NCBI GenBank assembly: GCA_022432975.1
Contig: CM039505.1
Span: 19,519,716-19,583,715 of the forward strand
DNA: 64,000 nucleotides
Origin: Begonia masoniana
Lineage: Eukaryota; Streptophyta; Magnoliopsida; Cucurbitales; Begoniaceae
Direction: 5' to 3'
Of this stretch, positions 36,329-49,700 are shown one piece after another. The notes below the pieces were generated by a model that saw only the letters and a program-made list of their open reading frames with translations, searched no databases and had not been told where the DNA came from. Position 1 is the stretch's first letter. The number at the start of each line of letters is the position of its first letter. A program made the translations under genes and the position numbers.

Positions 36329-38052
36329 TTCCATCCACCTTATTTAAAATTTTGTCCTGAAAATTTGATTTAGCCCGTGGTCCTTGGCATTACTGTCTCA
36401 TGTCTTGTGACCTTATACTACGATTTACAGTCACTCCATTCCTTTCGAGTCTCCCTACATAGGGTTAATCCCTATAGTTCTAACCAGAATCTCTAAAACC
36501 AAATGACACATTTTTAACCTCCTGACCTAGTCTACTGCATTTGATTTGATTAGTCAAGTCCTTGGTTATACACTACGCGCTAGTAATCGTCACGTCTCCA
36601 ATTTGAATAACTCCACTGCAGTAATAAGCACGTAGATAACTTATACACATGTTAGTTTCCACTTAATCTTCCATAAGTTGAATGTTCCTTACCCGTTTAA
36701 CTTGGCTTTATGTCCAAACTTCCTTGATCAAATTCATTTCCTATGCCAAGTCTCCAAACAAAATTAACCCAAAGGTTTTTTTTTTTTTTTTTTTTTTTTT
36801 ACTACACCATTAGATAATAATCATACCAAAGCTTCACAACATCAGCTCGACTGAATGTCTAAAACTTCTTCCAACTCATGGGCTGTAACTCAAACTTCAA
36901 CATAATTCTATCGACTCTGCCGCAGTCGCGATGCTCACCAACTGAATTTCTACATTAACCTCTTAACCATATTCCTTGCTTTCAACTGGCCTAAACACGT
37001 CCTCACTTACGCGTCGAATCTTACCAAATTTTCCAAGCCCTTAACCAAACGATCTCTAACTGTGTACTAGACACCTAACGACCCGAGCACGCATTGGTCT
37101 ATATTTAATCCCCCAAAACGTTAAGCTTTTTAACTTATCAATTGGTCTCCACTAAAGATTACCTCTATCCTCAATTCTCGAAATAAACTTCAATTTCCTA
37201 ACATCATTTGAGTTGCCTATCGTTCAAGGATTCCCAACAACACTTAGGTTGTAATCCCAAACTCCCCTCTATTTTAACTCTGACTCCTCGAATAGAGTTC
37301 ATTTAGTTCCCAACTTTCTTAATCTTGTGCCTATCAAATGTGTACCCAACCACTTCAAGCTCTCAAAGCCGTCTTAAATTACTTACTCCAACGCTAAATC
37401 TTAACTACACTACGACCTTAACCTTAGTCATTACTACAACCATCCGAGTCTACATTTCTCTACTAATGCTCCCATAGAGCTTCTCCGTTAATAGTACTCA
37501 AATTGTATACTCCCTTGGACATCTTGCAGGTCCTAATAAAATTCTCAACTAATTTCGCGTTGCTACCATTAACAACTATGTCATCAGAACACCTCCTGAT
37601 CTCAATGAGTCTAACTGGAAGCCAAAGTCGCTAACCATTTAGGATCTTTGTCCCATTGTAACGAAGATCCTATAAACATCACATCTCACTCCGAACTACC
37701 TTAATGAGTTCCATCGCTATGTCCTTAATTAACTTTCTCTCACTATATACGTTACGCTCATTTGTTTAACTTAATTCCTTGTTAACTCCAAGTACAATTG
37801 AATCCTCAGGTCTTGCCATAGATTCACTCCAACTATTTATTCTAACCTTATATCACCCATGTGTCTATCGGTCTCGACCTGATAAACACCAGTCTTTTGG
37901 AACTTTTTCTAACTTAATCTCACTCTAAGTTTACCTAAGTGGGTTTATTGCCCATCCTTGTCCTTCCTATTCTATAAACCGCAAATTTCACAAATCGTTC
38001 GACACTAACCACTGAGTTAAACTTCTAATCTTAACTCTTCATTAAATCTAAC
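36329..38052 (-). other. decayed internal region of element A
   Basis: Starts with the polypurine tract on the - strand (36329-36339). A 22-base T run lies near 36779-36800. There is no open frame of note on either strand and no recognisable pol motif, though by position it should correspond to pol. Confidence 0.6.
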
Positions 38053-40499
38053 TGTAGCGACCCTAATACCGTACCCAAATTCCGGTACATATTTTTTTTA
38101 TCCTTATTATAAACTTTAATTTAAACTTAAATGGAACTGAAATCGAAATCGGAAATTTAGTTTATAATCATTTAAGACAAAACACCAAAACCCATTTAAT
38201 AAAACATTTAACAATTAAATAAAACTTTAATTAAAACTATTAATCGGCTGAGGGACAAAAGGGGAAATTCCCGTGAAAAATTTTGGGGCGATCGATCTCC
38301 TACTTCAGGAGATCGATCGCCGAGGCTATAAGCCTCTTCAGCGATCGATCGCTGCAGCAACAACAGGGAGGGGCGATAGTCGCCCCTCACACCCGCGCCC
38401 AGTCGCCTTACCCCTCCATCTTCTTTCTCTTTTATTTTTTTATACCAATGCTCTCTGGAATCCAAATTTCCAGAGAGCAAAACAGTAAGTTTCTTTCACC
38501 ATCCCTGCACACCACACACTTCACAAATTAACTTTTTCTTTAATACTTCAATACCTTCAAACTCATTTTAAACATAACCAATTTTCCTAAAAACGAACCG
38601 CGTGGATACGTTTAGAACTATACTATTCCTCCTATTAAAATCACTAAGTAATTCCATAAAAACTTTACAAATTCAGTTTATAAAATAGATTTCTGAAAAC
38701 GTTTAAAACCTATCAACTATCAGATCCAAACATTTTAATATGTTCAACTACACATTTTATATTACCATCAAATCCCCCAAAATACTTACACACATCCCCA
38801 CGGGTCAAAACGCACCGACTGCTCAGCACACTCTCACGGGCCATTCTCCATCATCTGCATTATACATCAGGAGGAGGAACGTCATCCTCACCTGGCTCAA
38901 TGTCACCTACAACGTCACCTACACCATACAGACACACTATGAGCTAAAGGCTCAGTAAATTCTACGTAAATGCAGATGCGTACAGTGCATATGGAGTTCA
39001 GAAATCATGCATAACGTACAGATCATGGCAGACAGAATATCACCGAGATCTCATCCCCCTAATCGAAGAGAGCCCATCCAGCGGTCAGACTACTCTTTCC
39101 AGCTAGAGGAGGGGGGTACACGCTTACAACACGTACAGCCGTGCCTGAGCCCCACCTCGCGTGATCAGATAATAGATTACGTATTTTATTACGTTACATG
39201 AGATGTGGTATCGGTCAGACCCTTAATCGGTCCACACAATAGATCAATAGCCCCCTTTCGGGTCACATCGATTTTCTGAAAACATCGTGCGGAAATTCAT
39301 TTTCATGCTTAGTTAAAATACGTGATGCATGAACAGTTATAAAAATAAAATAAACAACCAACATGCATACCAGTAAGACGAATAAAAACATAACCTAATA
39401 AACGATTAACCTAACTACCCAACCAAAGCAATTTAAACACACAATACTCTAAGATCCTCGACGCGATATCGAAGTACGGTGTAGGCCAATCGGCCAGAGT
39501 AGGTCACGAGAACTTACCTCGTGCGCACTGAACCTCGAGCTCCGTCCACGAGCGTTGTTTGTCTGAGGCAAAACACAACGGTCGATGTTAAAACAAGTTT
39601 AAGTTACTAAACGTCCAAATTTAACGAAACTTTAACTAAAGAAATTTCCTAAAGCTTTAATCCAATTCATTGAGCTATTTCATCGAGCAATACACGCTCG
39701 GCAACTCAAATCCCAAATTACGAGTTTTTCTGAAAACCTGAAAATTCTCAGATTTTAAATTTTTTACAAATCAATTTAGCTTCGTCCTATAACGTTCACT
39801 AAATCCTTTATATCCTTAAACACGACAAATCTATAAATTTTGAACCATAAATTTACGTTTTTTAACGAAACCTAAACGAAACCCTAACTCCGTGAAAACT
39901 GAAAACTAACGTTCTGAAATCATAGGTTCGTACCTAGGGTTGCGAGAGTAGGAGAAAACACGGAGAAAACGAGACGATCGGAGCACCAATCGGAGGTCGG
40001 AGTGGAAGAATCGCTAAAGGCCGAGAGAAGAAATCGCCTCTGGAAAAAGGGAGAAAATGAAATCGCAGAGTGTTCTGGAGAGAAGAGAAGAATTGATTTT
40101 TAAATTAAAAATTGACTTGGCAAAAGACCGTTTTGCCCTTCCATAGTTTTTATATTAGTTTCGTCCTCCTTTTCGTGAATCGGCTAACTACTCGGTTTCT
40201 CCAAATTTCCTTATTTTGTCAATAACTCCAACTTATTATTTAGAACTTATTAAAACTATCTGTTTGCAATTCGGACCTCATTTACTAGTTTTACTAAAAC
40301 ACCCTTTGTATTACGAGAAGCGTAATTACTCGAAATATAGCGTTATTACTTCGAAAATTCTCGTAAATTTCCTAAAATTCCAATTAATCGTTAGGATCGT
40401 AATAAAGCTCTCCGCTCGCAAAACAGACTTGATTTGACATATTTACAAAAATGCCATCATATAATATAATATCAATATCCCGTAAAACCGAGTATTACA
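38053..40499 (-). repeat. element B LTR, left copy
   Basis: Holds a GATCGATC-rich palindrome cluster (38285-38360) and a hairpin with 11-bp arms GCTCTCTGGAA/TTCCAGAGAGC (38450-38460/38468-38478). Confidence 0.93.
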
Positions 40500-40539
40500 T
40501 TCCATCCACCATATTTAGAATTTTGTCCACAAAATTTAA

Positions 40540-43500
40540 TCATACAAACAACTCAGGATACTTAGCCATCATATCCTGCTGTCGCTCCCAAGTAGCTTCT
40601 TCCACCTCGTGTTCCGCCATAGGACTTTGACTAGCAGAATCTCTTTGTTGCGCAATACCTTGATGGAAGACTCCAAAATACGCACTGACCTCTCCTCATA
40701 AGTCAAAGTATGTTGTACCTCGATGTCTCTTGCCTCCACGATATGTGATGGATCGCGCAAACACTTCCGAAGCATAGATACATGAAATACGTCGTGGATA
40801 CCCTCCATAGAAGTTGGAAGCTCTAATCTGTACACCATCTTCCCAATCTTCTTCAGAATAGGAAAGGGCCCCACATATCGAGGGTTCAGCTTGCCCTTCC
40901 TTCCGAATCTCATAACACCCTTAAACGGAGAAACTTTAAGATAAACCTCATCTCCTTCATCAAACTCTAGCTCTCTCTGTCTCGTGTCAGCATAGCTCTT
41001 CTGTCTGCTCTAGGCTATCTCGATGCGCTGTCTGATAACGGCAATCTTCTCTGCCGTTTGCTGTAGAATCTCTGGACCAACGATGCTAGCCTCACCAACC
41101 TCGTCCCAATATAACGGAGACCTACACTTGCGACCATACAGCGCCTCATACGAAGCCATGCCGATCGTAGCCTGGAAGCTGTTGTTGTACGAGAACTCAC
41201 CACGAGCCCTGAAACTCCAGCACACAAGCTCTGAGCATATCCTCAAGAATCTGATTAGTCCTCTCTGTCTGTCCATCAGTCTGAGGATGAAATGTCGTGC
41301 TGAAATTAAGCTGAGTCCCCATAGCTTTGTGCAAACTCTTCCAAAACTTCGAAGTAAATCTCGGATCACGATCATAGACAATAGAAATTGGCACTCCATG
41401 CAGTCTAACAATCTCCTACATGTAAAGCTCGACAAGCTGGTCCATAGAAGATGCCATCTTCACAAATAAGAAGTGGGCCGACTTTGTCAATCGGTCCACG
41501 ATCACCCAAACACCATCATTGCCCTTCGTCGTCCTCGGGAGCCCCACAAAAAAATCCATGGAGATCTGCTCCCACTTCCACTCCGGAATCGGCAGTGACA
41601 ATAATGTTCCGGCCGGTCTCTGGTGCTCTGCCTTTACCTGTTGACAGACTAGACAGGTTTCAACGTACTTGGCGACCTCTCTCTTCATATCTGGCCACCA
41701 GAAATGTTGCTTTAAATCCCAGTACATCTTAGTACTTCCCGGGTGCACAGAATATGCCGAAGAATGTGCCTCGGTCAATATCTCCTTCTTCAGATCCTCG
41801 TCGTTAGGCACGTACCACCTATGCCTGAACTTCAGAATACCATCATCCGATAAATGGAAATCCAACGAGTCTCCCAACGTCATACTCAATCGAAGCTCCT
41901 CACACTCCGTATCATTCTGCTGAGCTTCGCGTATCCTATCCAGAATGGTCGGCCTGAGAGAAATGTTGGTGAGCATACTGGACAACTCTGCCACTATCTC
42001 CACATCGAACCTCTCAATCTCAGACCGCAGCGTGACTGATATCGCTGTTAGTGAAGGCTGACTCGTAGAAGGCACTCTACTCAAAGCATCAGCAACCTTG
42101 TTCGCATTTCCTGGATGGTACTTGATATTAAAATCATAATCTTTGACGAACTCAAGCCACCTTCTCTGTCGCATATTCAGCTCCTTCTGCGTAAATAAAT
42201 ACTTCAAGCTCTTGTGGTCAGAAAATATCTCGCACTGCTGCCCATATAAATAGTGTCTCCATATCTTCAGTGCGAAGACCACAGCTGCTAGCTCAAGGTC
42301 GTGCGTAGGGTAATTCTGCTCGTACGGCTTCAACTGCTGAGAAGCATAAGCAATAACTCTCCTCTCCTGCATTAATCTACAATCGAGTCCAACTCCAGAC
42401 ACATTACAATAAATACTGAACTTGTCACCCTCAACAGGTAGCGTCAATACTGGAGCGGTGGTCAATCTCTGCTTTAGCTCCATAAAACTATCGTCACAAG
42501 CAGCTGACCATACAAACTTCTCGTTTTTCCGAGTCAAACGTGAAAGAAGAACTGCAATCTTCGAAAATCCCTCTATAAACTTCTGATAATAACCAGCTAA
42601 TCCGAGAAATCCACGCACCTCACGTACGTTCTTCGGCTGCAGCCAATCTCTGACCACTTGAATCTTGCTCGGATCCACAGAAACTTCATCCTATGATATG
42701 ATATGGCCAAGAAAACCGACCCTATCCAGCCAAAACTTGCATTTAGAGAACTTTGGATATAACTGGCGTTGACTCAGAATCTGTAAAAAAATCCTTAGAT
42801 GCTCCTCGTGTTCTTCCTTCGTCTTAGAATAGACCAATATATCGTCGATGAAAACCACCACGAACTTGTCCAGGTATTCCTTGAAGACACGGTTCATCAA
42901 ATCCATAAACGCTGCAGGGGCATTAGTAAGTCCAAAAGACATGACAAGGAACTCATAATGCCCATACCTCGTTCGGAATGCCGTTTTCTGAATATCATCC
43001 CTCCGGACCTTCAGCTGATAATAACCGAGCGTAGGTCAATTCTGGAAAACACTCGGGCACCCTGCAGCTGATCAAACAAGTCATCGATCCGGGGCAGTGG
43101 ATACTTATTCTTCACCGTCAATTTGTTCAACTCTCTGTAATCGATGCACATCCTGAGGGTCCCGTCTTTCTTCTTGACAAACAGAACGGGCGCACCCCAG
43201 GGTGAAACACTGGGTCGGATAAAACCCTTCTCTAACAACTCATCAAGCTGAGTCCTCAGCTCTCTCAACTCAGCTGGTGCCAACCGATACGGGTTTTTAA
43301 ACCTTGGCGCAGTATTCGGATAGACATCAATAGTAAACTCAATCTCCCAGTCTGGCGGTAACCCAAGAAGATCATCAAGGAATATCTCAGAGAACTCTCT
43401 GACTATAGAAATGTCGCTCGGCTTTACTCCGTTGAGCAACTGAACATCAAATACTAAAGCCAAATAAATAGAGCACGCACCTTTAAACTGCTCGTTGACC

Positions 43501-44970
43501 TTAATGGAATAAGAAATAGGCGATCCGCTCAATCTGCTCATCGCCTTATAAGAAAACTCGGCTTTACCCGGGGGTCGGAAGGTCACAATCTCGGATCGAC
43601 AATTGATGGTGGCGAAGTGCTGTGCAAGCCAGTCCATCCCTAAGATAAGATCATACCACTCTATGCTCATAACTATCAAACGAGCATAAAGGATAATATC
43701 CCCCACTAAGATGACGTTGCCCTGGGGAATACGTTCTGACTGCATAAGCTCTCCTGAAGGCAGCATCACTCTATACTCGACCCCAGCTAACTCAGACTCT
43801 AATCTCAATCTAGTCATGCATGCAGTCGATATGAAGGAATGCGTAGCTCTCGTGCCCATCAAAGTAAAAACAGCGGTGCCCATAATCAGAATAGTACATG
43901 TCATCACAGAGGGCTGAGCCTCGTCGTCGACATCGCCAGACTCTATGAATGAAAAAATCCTCGACATAACCCTCCTCTGATCACCGCAAGACAAATCTCG
44001 GCCGGGCTTCTGGCAATCCTTGACGTAATGGCCAATCTCCCCACATCTAAAACACTGGTTAGCGCCAACGCGGCACTCACCACTATGCTCCTTCTTGCAC
44101 CTGGGGCACCATGGCATCTGAGAAGCCCCCTGTACTTGCTTCCCCTTACCCCGATCATTATCTCCCTCAAGAGGTCTCTTCACACCCCTCTGCTGCTGCT
44201 GGGACTGTGCTCTAGGCTGCCAACCTCGGTTCTGTGACTGAGGTCGGATCTCACGGAAGAAGCCCTTAGCTGGCTCCCTCGGTCTAACACAAGTAGCTCT
44301 GGCAGCCTCGATATCCAGAGCCATAGCTATGATGTCAGAATAGGGCGCATCAATAATACCTGAAACAATAACGTGCATCCGAATCTCCGGATTAAGTCCC
44401 TCCATAAACTGGTGTACCTTCTCCTCATTATCGCTGACAAGACGCGGGGCAAATCGTGATAAAGCCTCGAACTTCCGTATGTACTCAGCAACCGAACCTG
44501 TCTGCTTTAGCTGTGTGAACTCATTCCTCTTTGCCGCCCTCACTGTGCGGCTGAAATACTTGTCAAAGAATATGGTCTTAAACCGCTCCCAAGTCATATT
44601 TGATACATCCGTCATTGTCTTGATCGAATCCCACCAAAAAACGGGCGTCTAACGCCAGGTGGAAGATAACATAAGCCACCTTACTCCCATTCCCCACCTC
44701 TGCATAATTCAGCATATCCTCCATCACTCGAATCCACTCCTCTGCAATATTTGGATCCGATGATCGACCGTCGAACACTGGAGGCCGTAGACTCTGGAAC
44801 TTCTGCATACCCTAGTTATTAGGAACCACCAAATCCTGGGCCCTCTGGTTTTCTTGATTTACTAGACTCTCGATTTGTTGTGCTTGGCAGTCCATGTGCT
44901 GCGACTGACGGTCTAGCAACTCCGTAAGTCGATCTAGCGCGTCATCCCGAGGTTCTTTTTCTCGAACCAT
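40540..44970 (-). pseudogene. element B gag-pol polyprotein with chromodomain, lightly damaged
   Basis: Reading down from ATG at 44970-44968: gag, including a capsid domain with [18 protein letters not shown] and a CCHC knuckle [14 protein letters not shown] (about 44050-44010). Protease follows, where the usual catalytic Asp is gone (GTRATHSF, about 43840). Reverse transcriptase has [10 protein letters not shown] (about 43140) and FIDDILVYS (about 42850). RNase H has SDHKSLKYL (about 42210). Integrase runs 41750-41010, with [12 protein letters not shown] and [18 protein letters not shown] module (YVGPFPILKKIGKMVYRLE, about 40870-40815) and chromodomain (40650-40545) end it. Damage: TAG in the gag leader (about 44812), a shift near 44615, a lost G near 43020, TAG near 42688, TAG near 41414, and shifts near 41200 and 40615. 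Confidence 0.9.
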
Positions 44971-45133
44971 ATTTCATAACTCCTATAAAATCAAAACAAT
45001 AATCCTAAGAAATATGGAATCAAATAAAGCAGTAAACGTACTTACAGTTGAGGAAGGATATCCGCGTAGTGGCTGTGCAATCGAGCAGTCTACATAACCG
45101 GCTTTAAAACCCGGGGGCTTTGATAACATAAAT

Positions 45134-47607
45134 TGTAGTGACCCTAATAATGTACCCAATTTCCCGTACATATTTTTTTTTATCCTTATTATAAACTTTA
45201 ATTTAAACTTAAACGAAACTGAAATCGAAATCGAAAATTTAGTTTATAATCATTTAAGACAAAACACCAAAACCCATTTAATAAAACATTTAACAATTAA
45301 AACAATTAAATAAAACTATTAATCGGTTGAGGGACAAAAGGGGAAATTCCCGTGAAAAATTTTGGGGCGATCGATCTCCTACTTCAGGAGATCGATCGCC
45401 GAGGCTATAAGCCTCTTCAGCGATCGATCGCTACAGGGATCGATCGCCCAGCGATCGATCGCTGCAGCAACAACAGGGAGGGGCGATCAGTCGCCCCTCA
45501 CACCCGCGCCCAGTCGACTTACCCCTCCATCTTCTTTCTCTTTTATTTTTTTATACCAATGCTCTCTGGAATCCAAATTTCCAGAGAGCAAAACTCTAAG
45601 TTTCTTTCACCATCCCTGCACACCACACACTTCACAAAATAACTTTTTCTTTAATACTTCAATACCTTCAAACTCACTTTGAACATAACCAATTTTCCTA
45701 AAAACGAACCGCGTGGATACGTTTAGAACTATACTATTCCTCCTATTAAAATCACTAAGTAATTCCATAAAAACTTTACAAATTCAGTTTATAAAATAGA
45801 TTTCTGAAAACGTTTAAAACCTATCAACTATCAGATCCAAACATTCTAATATGTTCAACTACACATTTTATATTATCATCAAATCCCCCAAAATACTTAC
45901 ACACATCCCCACGGGTCAAAACGCACCGACTGCTCAGCACACTCTCACGGGCCATTCTCCATCATCTGCATTATACATCAGGAGGAGGAACGTCATCCTC
46001 ACCTGGCTCAATGTCACCTACAACGTCACCTACACCATACAGACACACTATGAGTTAAAGGCTCAGTAAATTCTACGTAAATGCAGATGCGTGCAGTGCA
46101 TATGGAGTTCAGAAATCATGCATAACGTACAGATCATGGCAGACAGAATATCACCGAGATCTCATCCCCCTAACCGGAGAGAGCCCATCCAGCGGTCGGA
46201 CTACTCTTTCCAGCTAGAGGAGGGGGGTACACGCTTACAACACATACAGCCGTGCCTAAGCCCCACCTCGCGTGACCAGATAACAGATTACGTATTTTAT
46301 TACGTTACATGAGATGTGGTATCGGTCAGACCCTTAATCGGTCCACACAATAGATCAATAGCCCGCTTTCGGGCCACATCGGTTTTCTGAAAACATCGTG
46401 CGGAAATTCATTTTCATGCTTAGTTAAAATACGTGATGCATGAACTGTTATAAGCATAAAATAAACAACCAATATGCATACCATCAAGACGAATAAAAAC
46501 ATAACCTAATAAACGATTAACCTAACTACCCAACCAAAGCAATTTAAACACACAATACTCTAAGATCCTCGACGCGACATCGAAGTACGGTGTAGGCCAA
46601 TCGGCCAGAGTAGGTCACGAGAACTTACCTCGTGCGCACTGAACCTCGAGCTCTGTTCACGAGCATTGTTTGTCTGAGGCAAAACACAACGGTCGATGTT
46701 AAAACAAGTTTAAGTTACTAAACGTCCAAACTTAACGAAACATTAATTAAAGAAATTTCCTAGAGCTTTAATCCAATTCATTGAGCTATTTCATCGAGCA
46801 ATACACGCTCGGCAACTCAAATCCCAAATTACGAGTTTTTCCGAAAACCCGAAAATTCTCAGATTTTAACTTTTTCACAAATCAATTTAACTTCGTCCTA
46901 TAACGTTCAATATATCCTTTATATCCTTAAACACGACAAATCTATAAATTTCGAACCCTAAATTTACGTTTTTTAACGAAACTCTAACATCCTAACTCCG
47001 TGAAAACTGAAAAGTAACGTTCCGAAATCATAGGTTCGTACCTAGGGTTGCGAGAGGAGGAGAAAACACGAAGAAAACGAGACGATCGGAGCACTAATCG
47101 GAGGTCGGAGTGGAAGAATCGCCGACGGCCGAGAGAAGAAATCGCCTCTGGAAAAAGGGAGAAAATGAAATCGCAGAGTGTTCTGGAGAGAAGAGAAGAA
47201 TTGATTTTTAAATTAAAAATTGACTTGACAAAAGACCGTTTTGCCCTTCCATAGTTTTTATATTAGTTTCGTCCTTCGTTTCGTGAATCGGCTAACTACT
47301 CGGTTTGTCCAAGTTTTCTTATTTTGTCAATAACTCCAACTTATTATTTGGGACTTATTAAAACTGTCCATTCGCAATTCGGACCTCATTTACTATTTTT
47401 ACTAAAACACCATTTGTATTACGAGAAGCGTAATTACTCGAAATATAGCGTTATTACTCCGAAAATTCTCGTAAATTTCTTAAAATTCCAATTAATCATT
47501 AGGATCGTAATAAAGCTCTCCGCTCGCAAAACAGACTTGATTTGACATATTTACAAAAATGCCATCATATAATATAATATCAATAACCCGTAAAACCGGG
47601 TATTACA
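45134..47607 (-). repeat. element B LTR, right copy (5' LTR in element orientation)
   Basis: Close copy of 38053-40499. It has an extra 31 bp of GATCGATC-rich sequence in the palindrome cluster (about 45433-45463). Confidence 0.93.
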
Positions 47608-48815
47608 CTAACAATCCCTCGCACTTATCTCAAATGTCGCACATGGACTCTTCTCAAGTACCCGATGATCCATGTCCTTTTGTTCGCTCTAGTCAGGTTC
47701 TAATTATTCCACTTGGCTCCTGTACAATGACTCATTCAACAGTCTTCTTGTTTACAAACTTGTTGTAGATAAGTTTACGTCTTCGATTCTAATCTCTTCA
47801 AATTCTCAAATCCTACCATTCTATATTCTAAAGCGTGTTAGAAACACCTCGTCATTAAGGTTCACCCCTCCTAATTCCTCGAACACTTATATCTCTATTT
47901 CTATACCAGAGATAAGTCTCAGACTATGATCTCTAACTTGAACTGTATTTACTATAGGCTCATCACTTAACTCTTATACCTTTAAACTAAAAGAATTCAA
48001 AGTCTCTTACTTTCCTACATTACCAGTACTTGATACTCACCCTGGTCAATCCACTATTTCTTCTAACCTCGCACATGTTACACTAACCCCCCAAAACACG
48101 ACTTTTAACTTATGGTGTTAAACTCTTTCCTAATTAGTCAATGCATCTTTGTTTTACTCCATGTGAATTGATCGAGCAATATCCAAAACCCAACGTGCAT
48201 ACTGCTGATCGATCGGCCTTATCTTCCCTAAGTCTTCTTCTGTCCCTTATCGGCCAAAGTCTTTTCGTGCATCGGTAATTGCTCCATGTCGATTAGGTTC
48301 TCAAAACGGTATATATTCCCTAGAGAGCGGTCAATTTCAATTATCTCCATGCATACAACTTTGATTCACTAATGTCTTGAAATTTATTAATTTCCCATCT
48401 CCGAGTAATTCTCTCATTCCTTCATCGATATGCGTCGATATGAACACTCTTTTACAACCACTCAGATCTTCCGTCCACTTAAACCTTATATCACATATGT
48501 CGTATCCCCCTAATGGTAACTAAATCCTAAGCGTACAGGGTCTTGCGGTTATGTCCAGCTAATCACATTAGTGCATAGCTCTTTTCCTATAGAGTCGCCC
48601 TGTATTAATCTACAGTCCTCTCATCGAAGTTCACTTAAGAATTCTTCTTATCCTATTTCTAGTATTTTCTTACCCACGTGTACATACTAACGATACCCCG
48701 ACGATCTAGCACATTCACTACTCTAATACTCTTGGTTCCATTAACTGTCGAAACAAAACCTTACCTGAAATAGTCGAGGTTTGGGCAGTCTTCTCGTCTT
48801 TTGCTAGGGCAATTA
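47608..48815 (-). other. decayed internal region of element A, between element B and Cassandra
   Basis: No open frame of note. Near 48780-48810 the - strand reads LAKDEKTAQTSTISGKVLF, which could be the gag-protease boundary of a Tekay-like element. The first five bases CTAAC are the right duplication of element B; the last five, AATTA, are the left duplication of Cassandra. Confidence 0.5.
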
Positions 48816-49050
48816 TGTGACGACCCGTCTTTCAACGCATGTTTGGGACCACCCATTCTCCGCGGATCCTGGGGCTGACCTGGGCCGGAGGTGGGTAAAG
48901 CTCCGCGGATCCTGGGGCTGACCTGGGCCGGAGGGTTCTCCCGTTGAAGCAGGGGCCGTTACGAACCCACATCGCTTGGGGAAGTACATGGAAATGAAAC
49001 ATATGTAAGAGATCCCTCCCAACATAGCAAGACGCGTTTTGGAGAACAAT

Positions 49051-49138
49051 TGGCAACGGATCCCATAAGAACTCCGAAGTTAAGCGTGCTTCGGCGAGAG
49101 TAGTACCAGGTTGGGTGACCGACTGGGAAGTCCTCGCC
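49051..49138 (+). ncRNA. 5S rRNA-like segment in the Cassandra 5' LTR
   Basis: Matches the 3' two-thirds of plant 5S rRNA, including AACTCCGAAGTTAAGCGTGC, the segment CGAGAGTAGTACCAGG, then TTGGGTGACC and CTGGGAAGTCCTCG. These cover the RNA polymerase III internal promoter (A box and C box region). The 5' third (from about 49031) is more diverged. This is part of a retrotransposon LTR, not a cellular 5S array. Confidence 0.9.
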
Positions 49139-49528
49139 AAACAAAGCCGTGAGGGGACGATATTGGGCTGCGGCCCAATCCCCGGAGCGGACAATATCTT
49201 GCTGGGATGAGGGGTCGTTACAAATGGTATCAGAGCCTGTACCCAACCGGAAATGTGGCCAACGAGGACGTTGGGCCCCCGAGGGGGGGTGATTGTGACG
49301 ACCCGTCTTTCAACGCATGTTTGGGACCACCCATTCTCCGCGGATCCTGGGGCTGACCTGGGCCGGAGGTGGGTAAAGCTCCGCGGATCCTGGGGCTGAC
49401 CTGGGCCGGAGGGTTCTCCCGTTGAAGCAGGGGCCGTTACGAACCCACATCGCTTGGGGAAGTACATGGAAATGAAACATATGTAAGAGATCCCTCCCAA
49501 CATAGCAAGACGCGTTTTGGAGCACAAT

Positions 49529-49616
49529 TGGCAACGGATCCCATAAGAACTCCGAAGTTAAGCGTGCTTCGGCGAGAGTAGTACCAGGTTGGGTGACCGA
49601 CTGGGAAGTCCTCGCC
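49529..49616 (+). ncRNA. 5S rRNA-like segment in the Cassandra 3' LTR
   Basis: Identical copy of the segment at 49051-49138. Confidence 0.9.
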
Positions 49617-49700
49617 AAACAAAGCCGTGAGGGGACGATATTGGGCTGCGGCCCAATCCCCGGAGCGGACAATATCTTGCTGGGATGAGGGGTCGTTACA

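Larger units (their letters stand above)
38053..47607 (-). mobile_element. element B: Tekay/Del-like Ty3/gypsy retrotransposon, full length, nested in element A
   Basis: LTRs 38053-40499 and 45134-47607 (2447 and 2474 bp), starting TGTAGCGACCC and TGTAGTGACCC on the + strand. Flanked by the perfect duplication CTAAC (38048-38052 and 47608-47612). Minus orientation: primer-site-like TGTTATCAAAGCC (45116-45128, two mismatches to the iMet type) and polypurine GGTGGATGGAA (about 40500-40510). The internal region holds a full set of gag-pol domains with a chromodomain, broken by a few stops and shifts. It inserted after element A. Confidence 0.95.
48816..49700 (+). mobile_element. complete Cassandra TRIM retrotransposon
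   Basis: Two 407-bp LTRs (48816-49222 and 49294-49700) start TGTGACGACCC and end GGGTCGTTACA, and differ by eye at one base (49045 A versus 49523 C). The perfect duplication AATTA flanks it (48811-48815 and 49701-49705). Primer site TGGTATCAGAGCC at 49225-49237, polypurine CGAGGGGGGGTGA at about 49280-49292. The 71-bp internal region has no coding capacity. Each LTR carries a 5S rRNA-derived segment, the defining trait of Cassandra. It interrupts the gag remnant of element A. Very recent by LTR identity. Confidence 0.97.

Noticed and set aside
36329..38052. Hidden pol gene of element A
   Set aside because: Position fits, but no motif or frame of useful length could be read in any frame.
49031..49150. 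Stand-alone 5S rRNA gene
   Set aside because: Both copies lie within the LTRs of a Cassandra element with TSD, primer site and polypurine tract; the 5' third diverges from true 5S rRNA.
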